In this document: in pieces, positions 32,718 to 36,649 of the stretch
How the letters are laid out: each line of letters starts with the position of its first letter
How positions within the stretch are numbered: position 1 is the stretch's first letter
NCBI GenBank assembly: GCA_947627215.1
Contig: CANQVD010000039.1
Location: 1-36,649, forward strand
Direction: 5' to 3'
Length of the DNA: 36,649 nt
Source: an uncultured Eisenbergiella sp.
GTDB lineage: Bacteria > Bacillota > Clostridia > Lachnospirales > Lachnospiraceae
Made by a program: the position numbers and the translations under genes
Notes under the pieces: generated by a model
What the model was told of the DNA's origin: nothing
Database searches by the model: none
Seen by the model: only the letters and a program-made list of their open reading frames with translations

Positions 32718-34369
32718 TCATTTATTATTTGCTTTTATGCGAAATCCATCCGCCAAATTATCTCCTCTCATTTCAATCCGCTCCAGCTGACCGGCATAAG
32801 GTGTTGCCGGAAAATTCAAATAGCCTGTCTGATCTCCCCTTTTGGGGGACCAAATGACTACTCCGTTTTGAAATTCATTTTCAACACATTCATATTCGCC
32901 ATATGGCCTCGGATATTGCAGGGGGATGCTCCGATTCAAATAACCGGCAATCCCATAACCAATTACTGTACCGGTCAGAAGCAGGATCAATCGGTTGATC
33001 TCCCTGACATACTTCCTTATCCAGAACCCGACCTCAAAAGCAGGCAATAAAAATAAATATACCAGACCATACCGTATGAGCGGCGCGGTAAACAACCACA
33101 TCAGCAGACCCGCCGCGCTCACTGATTTCAATAAGACACTGTCGGAATACTGACTCCTTTTATCTTTACATACCCATAATATAAAAATAACCGTCTCCGC
33201 CAAACACGGTATATTTAAATAAAATAAAAGTTTCTCGGTCATTCTCAGTTCGGTAAACCAGACCGGAAACCATACGGAAAACGGCTCCGAATACCGATTG
33301 ACATCTCTTAGTCCCCTCCCCCACGCCATGATCTCATGATTGTCACGTATAACCGTATATGCCGGCATCTTCCAGTCAACATCAAACAGGTCCAACTGCG
33401 CATACGGATACAGCAAATAGCCCGATATGACAACATTTCTTATCATAAACGGGAGGACAATGACCAGAGCCATTACAGCATAAAAGCATAACTTTCTCCA
33501 ATCGCGCTTTTTCAGATATGTAAAAACCGGTTTAACAGCAAGTAAAGCCAAGGGAAGGATCGACAATTTCACTGTAATGCCATAAACAGCTATCAAACAC
33601 AAAATACCTTCGTAGTCCTTTATCACATTTTGTTCCGTGTACCGCATCCACTTAGATAATACATAAACCACGATCATCATCGGCAGCAGATCTGTATTAG
33701 GAGAAGACATGGTCTCCAACGAAGTCATTATATAAAACAATAAAAGCAGATTCAACAGATCGGAGGTCTTAAAGCTTTCTTTCTTCAAAGGAGAAAATGT
33801 AAAAACCGCATATACTGCCATTATCATCCCCAGATATGCGTTCATTCCATGGAGTGACTGTCCCAGCACAGACTTCCAACTGAACAACGCCTGCAGACAC
33901 AAAAAGGCGCTGTTATACGCAAAACGATTATGCAGATTTCCCAACCCTGCTACGACTCCATATTTTTCAATCCACTCAATCGCCTGCGCATGATACAAAT
34001 AAGTATCGTAATGGGTCGGTTCCTGTGTTGCAACCGCCGCAAAAAACAATATCATGAGCGTCAAAACAACCGCTTTGATACCCGATTTATTTATAACGTT
34101 CATCTGTAATACATAATGCTTCACCGCACTCCGGCGTACCCATAAAATAATCACCTCCCCCAATAATAATACCACCACAGCCAGAAAACCGACTCTATGG
34201 AACAGACTGAAAACTTCCGCATATACCGTCAATCCCATAACCCCAACGATCAGGACCAGATCCAAATCATAATACTCCCCGCATCCCTCAGGCAAAACGG
34301 AGCAAATAAAAATCCCATGATCATGGAACTGATAAAGATCCATAAAAAACTCAGGGCTGTAATTTCCAT
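32718..34369 (-). CDS. Polytopic membrane protein (LIC_10190-like), frameshifted near the 5' end
   Basis: A membrane protein with about 12 hydrophobic segments and the block THYDTYLYHAQAIEWIEKYG with LGNLHNRFAYNSAFLCLQALFS, as in the LIC_10190-type family of surface-glycan clusters; the exact activity is unknown and a GT-C-like or polymerase-like role is possible. The natural start appears to be ATG 34369, 8 nt after GGAG, giving MEITALSFLWIFISSMIMGF, a typical first membrane helix. That frame stops after 39 codons; the long frame continues in another phase from EYYDLDLVLIVGVMG. Adding one C to the run at 34277-34280 joins both into a 550-residue protein. So it is either broken, phase-variable or a sequencing error. 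The DNA is AT-rich compared with its neighbours. Confidence 0.72.
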
Positions 34370-34477
34370 AAAGCCTTCTCCCTTTTTCACTCATAAGATC
34401 CGAATATCTTTTAATCCGAAGAAATATGGCAGGAGTCGCACACTCCGGCCAGATAATACAGAATCCGTTAAATTTGT

Positions 34478-35473
34478 TCACATAATATCCGCAAAATGCA
34501 CCTTCAACCGCTTGAAGATCACCGCCCCGATGATAAACAGCACCACCGTGATGACCCAGAAATAGACCGTGGAATAAAAATCCTCCCAAAACCACTGTCT
34601 TCCATAGATCGAGCTGCGGTAGCCCTCCACGATATAGACCAGCGGATTGATCTTCAGAAACATCTGGACCTTCGTATCAAACCGGTCGATATTCCAGAGG
34701 ATCGGGGTCGCCCACATACCCACCTGCAGAAAAATGTTAATGATGGACTGTAAATCCCGGAAAAAGATCACCACAGAGCAGGTGGTGTAGCTGATGGCCA
34801 GCACCAAAATGAACATACAGGCGCTGTAATAGAACACCTGCAGCGTATACAGGCTGGGAAAATAGCCGTAGATACAGGCGATGATCAGCGCAACGCAAAC
34901 AAAAAAAGCGTGAATGAAGGTGGCCGCAATGATCTTGATGATCGGCAGCACACTGATCTTGAAAACCACCTTTTTCACCAGATAATTGTACTCCAAAAGC
35001 GCCATCGTAGCGCTGGTCAGCGCCTCGGAAAAATAAAACCAGGGCACCAGCCCGGCCACCAGAAACGGCACAAACGGTACATCTGATACGCCGCCGGAGG
35101 CCAGCCGCTGCCGGTCCTGAAAGATCACATCGAACACCACATAATAGAGCGCCACCGTCACCACCGGCTGCACCAGCGCCCAAAATGCGCCCATATAGGA
35201 ACCGGCATAACGTTTTTTGAAGTCGCTTTTCGCCAGCTTCCAGATCAGCCGCCGGTTCTGATACAGCTCCCAGGGCAGCACCGTGATCTTATCGTATAAA
35301 ATGATGAACGCCGCGATGACCGCCGCGATCAGCACACAGGCGATGGACTTTTTCAGGAGCTCGTCCCGCGGATCCGCCAACGGATTATGATAAATGAGAA
35401 TGACCGCGGCAAGGATCGCCATCAACGCGGTAAAGACGGTGATCCCTGCTCTCTTACTGATTTTCTTTTTCAT
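34478..35473 (-). CDS. Wzm-type polysaccharide ABC transporter permease
   Basis: A 331-aa ABC-2 permease. Two N-terminal hydrophobic helices (about 10-27 and 40-58) precede the standard domain: LYQNRRLIWKLAKSDFKKRYAGSYMGAFWALVQP (amphipathic entry helix and first TM), FVPFLVAGLVPWFYFSEALTSA, NYLVKKVVFKISVLPIIKI, FFRDLQSIINIFLQVGMWATPILW and the C-terminal NPLVYIVEGYRSSIYGR with a last helix. It should form the membrane channel for the lipid-linked polysaccharide with the Wzt ATPase. The start is ATG 35473, overlapping the rfbC stop by 4 bp (ATGA), a sign of translational coupling; an earlier in-frame start lies inside rfbC and adds non-conserved residues. Confidence 0.92.
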   Translation of the reverse strand: MKKKISKRAGITVFTALMAILAAVILIYHNPLADPRDELLKKSIACVLIAAVIAAFIILYDKITVLPWELYQNRRLIWKLAKSDFKKRYAGSYMGAFWALVQPVVTVALYYVVFDVIFQDRQRLASGGVSDVPFVPFLVAGLVPWFYFSEALTSATMALLEYNYLVKKVVFKISVLPIIKIIAATFIHAFFVCVALIIACIYGYFPSLYTLQVFYYSACMFILVLAISYTTCSVVIFFRDLQSIINIFLQVGMWATPILWNIDRFDTKVQMFLKINPLVYIVEGYRSSIYGRQWFWEDFYSTVYFWVITVVLFIIGAVIFKRLKVHFADIM

Positions 35474-36030
35474 AGAAGTTTTTCCATATATTCCCGGATG
35501 CCGCCCCAGTGCCGGTCCTTTTCGGACTGAATCAACTCCATGCCTTCCTGAATAGGCCACTTCACACCAATCTCCGGATCGTTCCAGGCCAGGCCGCCTT
35601 CGTCATTGGGATGGTAAAAATCCGAGCATTTATAAGCGAATTCCGCATAGTTGGAAAGCACCAGGAATCCATGGGCAAAATTCTTGGGGACGAAAAACTG
35701 TTTTTTATTCTCTTCGGAAAGCAGCACGCCGTACCACTGTCCGAAGGTCGGGGAGTCCTTGCGCAGATCCACGGCCACATCATAAACCTCGCCCCGCAGC
35801 ACCCGCACCAGCTTGTCCTGCGGATAATTGATCTGAAAATGCAGCCCCCGCAGCACGCCCTTCTTCGAAGCGGACTGGTTGTCCTGTACAAATATTTGAT
35901 CGATCCCCACCGCCTTGAAATCGTTATACTGGTAGGTCTCCATAAAATAGCCGCGAGCGTCGCCGTGCACCTGCGGGGTGATCACCTTCAGGCCTTCGAT
36001 ATGACAGGTTTCCACTGTTAGTTTGCCCAT
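35470..36030 (-). CDS. rfbC: dTDP-4-dehydrorhamnose 3,5-epimerase
   Basis: A 186-aa cupin-fold enzyme, the third step to dTDP-L-rhamnose. Motifs: GDARGYFMETYQYNDF (23-38), FVQDNQSASKKGVLRGLHFQ with catalytic H64, KLVRVLRGEVYDVAVDLRKDSPTFG, FFVPKNFAHGFLVLS and FAYKCSDFYHP with the catalytic Tyr at about 133. Length is normal. ATG 36030 follows AAAGAGG. It lies 91 bp after rfbA and overlaps the permease gene by 4 bp. The two remaining rhamnose genes (rfbB, rfbD) are not in the window and are expected upstream, beyond the right edge. Confidence 0.95.
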   Translation of the reverse strand: MGKLTVETCHIEGLKVITPQVHGDARGYFMETYQYNDFKAVGIDQIFVQDNQSASKKGVLRGLHFQINYPQDKLVRVLRGEVYDVAVDLRKDSPTFGQWYGVLLSEENKKQFFVPKNFAHGFLVLSNYAEFAYKCSDFYHPNDEGGLAWNDPEIGVKWPIQEGMELIQSEKDRHWGGIREYMEKLL

Positions 36031-36121
36031 TCTCTGAACCTCTTTCTCCGTCTGTCTTTCAAATATGTATCATTTCACCCGAACAGGTAAAATATGTTCG
36101 ACTTTGCCGCAACGGGCGCAT

Positions 36122-36649
36122 TCAGAGCCCATTGGCCACTTCCACCAAATACTTCCCGTAATTGGTCTTCATCAGCGGCTCCGCCAGCCGAAGAAGCTGC
36201 GCCCTGTCGATAAACCCGCGCCGGAATGCGATCTCCTCAATACAGGAGATATACATTCCCTGCCGTTTCTGCACCGCCGCCACAAAATCCGCCGCGTCCA
36301 GCAGCGCGTCATGATTGCCCGTGTCCAGCCACGCGAACCCGCGGCCCAGCGTTTCCACCATCAGCGTGCCGCGCCGCAAATATTCGTTGTTGATCGACGT
36401 GATTTCGATCTCCCCTCGGGGTGAGGGTTTTACGTTCCGGGCAATCTCCACCACATCATTATCGTAGAAATACAGCCCGGGCACCGCATAGTTGCTCTTC
36501 GGATGCTCCGGTTTTTCCTCGATGGAAAGAGCCTTTCCGTTCTCATCAAACTCCACCACGCCGTATTCCCTGGGATCCCGCACGAAATAGCCGAAGATCG
36601 TGGCGCCCTTTTCCCGCTGGGCAGCCTGCTTCAGCACCCTGGAAAAGCT
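36122..36649 (-). CDS. rfbA: Glucose-1-phosphate thymidylyltransferase (5' part missing)
   Basis: The C-terminal 175 residues of RfbA, which makes dTDP-glucose from dTTP and glucose-1-phosphate. The gene runs off the right edge, so the N-terminal nucleotide-binding half is not seen. Visible are GATIFGYFVRDPREYGVVEFDENGK, IEEKPEHPKSNYAVPGLYFYDND (with the EKP sugar-binding block), RGEIEITSINNEYL (catalytic or metal Asp region), the WLDTGNHDALLDAADFVAAVQKRQG block and CIEEIAFRRGFID with the end YGKYLVEVANGL. Together with rfbC it shows that rhamnose is part of the surface polymer. Confidence 0.94.
   Translation of the reverse strand, partial: SFSRVLKQAAQREKGATIFGYFVRDPREYGVVEFDENGKALSIEEKPEHPKSNYAVPGLYFYDNDVVEIARNVKPSPRGEIEITSINNEYLRRGTLMVETLGRGFAWLDTGNHDALLDAADFVAAVQKRQGMYISCIEEIAFRRGFIDRAQLLRLAEPLMKTNYGKYLVEVANGL

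Noticed and set aside
34277-34280. Phase variation at the C run
   Set aside because: Four bases are too short for usual slipped-strand variation; kept only as one possible explanation for the frameshift.

Overview
The window looks like chromosomal DNA of a GC-rich, probably spore-forming member of the Clostridia, most likely Lachnospiraceae. The reasons are a stand-alone Spo0A-type DNA-binding domain, a subtilisin-like gene of the Csp type, a small Asn/Ser/Gln-rich SASP-like gene behind a sigma-G-like promoter, LCP and WcaJ-type envelope genes, and strong purine-rich ribosome binding sites. No database search was possible; assignments rest on motifs, length and context.

Layout. (1) 1-2103: AT-rich, gene-poor DNA holding a decayed IS1182-type transposase and several hairpins. 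(2) 2250-5260: small housekeeping and regulatory genes: a SASP-like small gene, a 128-aa hypothetical, tRNA-Arg(ACG) with its own promoter and terminator, a CAP-domain lipoprotein, then a Spo0A C-terminal-domain protein divergent from an XRE regulator across a palindrome-bearing spacer. (3) 5373-8235: a UGM/PPO-like FAD oxidoreductase facing a radical SAM/SPASM gene, separated by two terminators. (4) 8253-15669: minus-strand genes htrA, clpX (divergent), an S8 serine-protease homologue that has lost its nucleophile, lspA and a large polytopic membrane protein, ending at a terminator. (5) 15739-19626: rhamnosyltransferase-like GT2, LCP ligase and WcaJ-type initiating phosphotransferase behind a near-consensus promoter. 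(6) 19684 to the right edge: a long minus-strand surface-polysaccharide cluster: rfbA (partial), rfbC, Wzm-type permease, a frameshifted membrane protein, a GNAT acetyltransferase, Wzt-type ATPase with a C-terminal extension, a methyltransferase/kinase-like protein, two multi-domain GT2 enzymes, phosphoglucomutase, and two more GT2 enzymes.

How it fits together. Phosphoglucomutase supplies glucose-1-phosphate; RfbA and RfbC (with rfbB/rfbD presumably outside the window) lead to dTDP-L-rhamnose. The WcaJ-type enzyme loads the first sugar phosphate on undecaprenyl phosphate, the GT2 enzymes extend the chain, the methyltransferase/kinase-like protein may cap it, Wzm/Wzt export it, and the LCP protein attaches it to peptidoglycan. 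This is inference from families and order.

Most notable: a 250-bp near-perfect inverted repeat inside the polysaccharide cluster (24152-24401), the Ser-to-Ala change at the S8 active site, a ClpX without its RKH loop, a WbdD-like candidate chain terminator next to a Wzt with a putative carbohydrate-binding tail, a receiver-less Spo0A-type regulator, and a one-base frameshift in an AT-rich membrane-protein gene.
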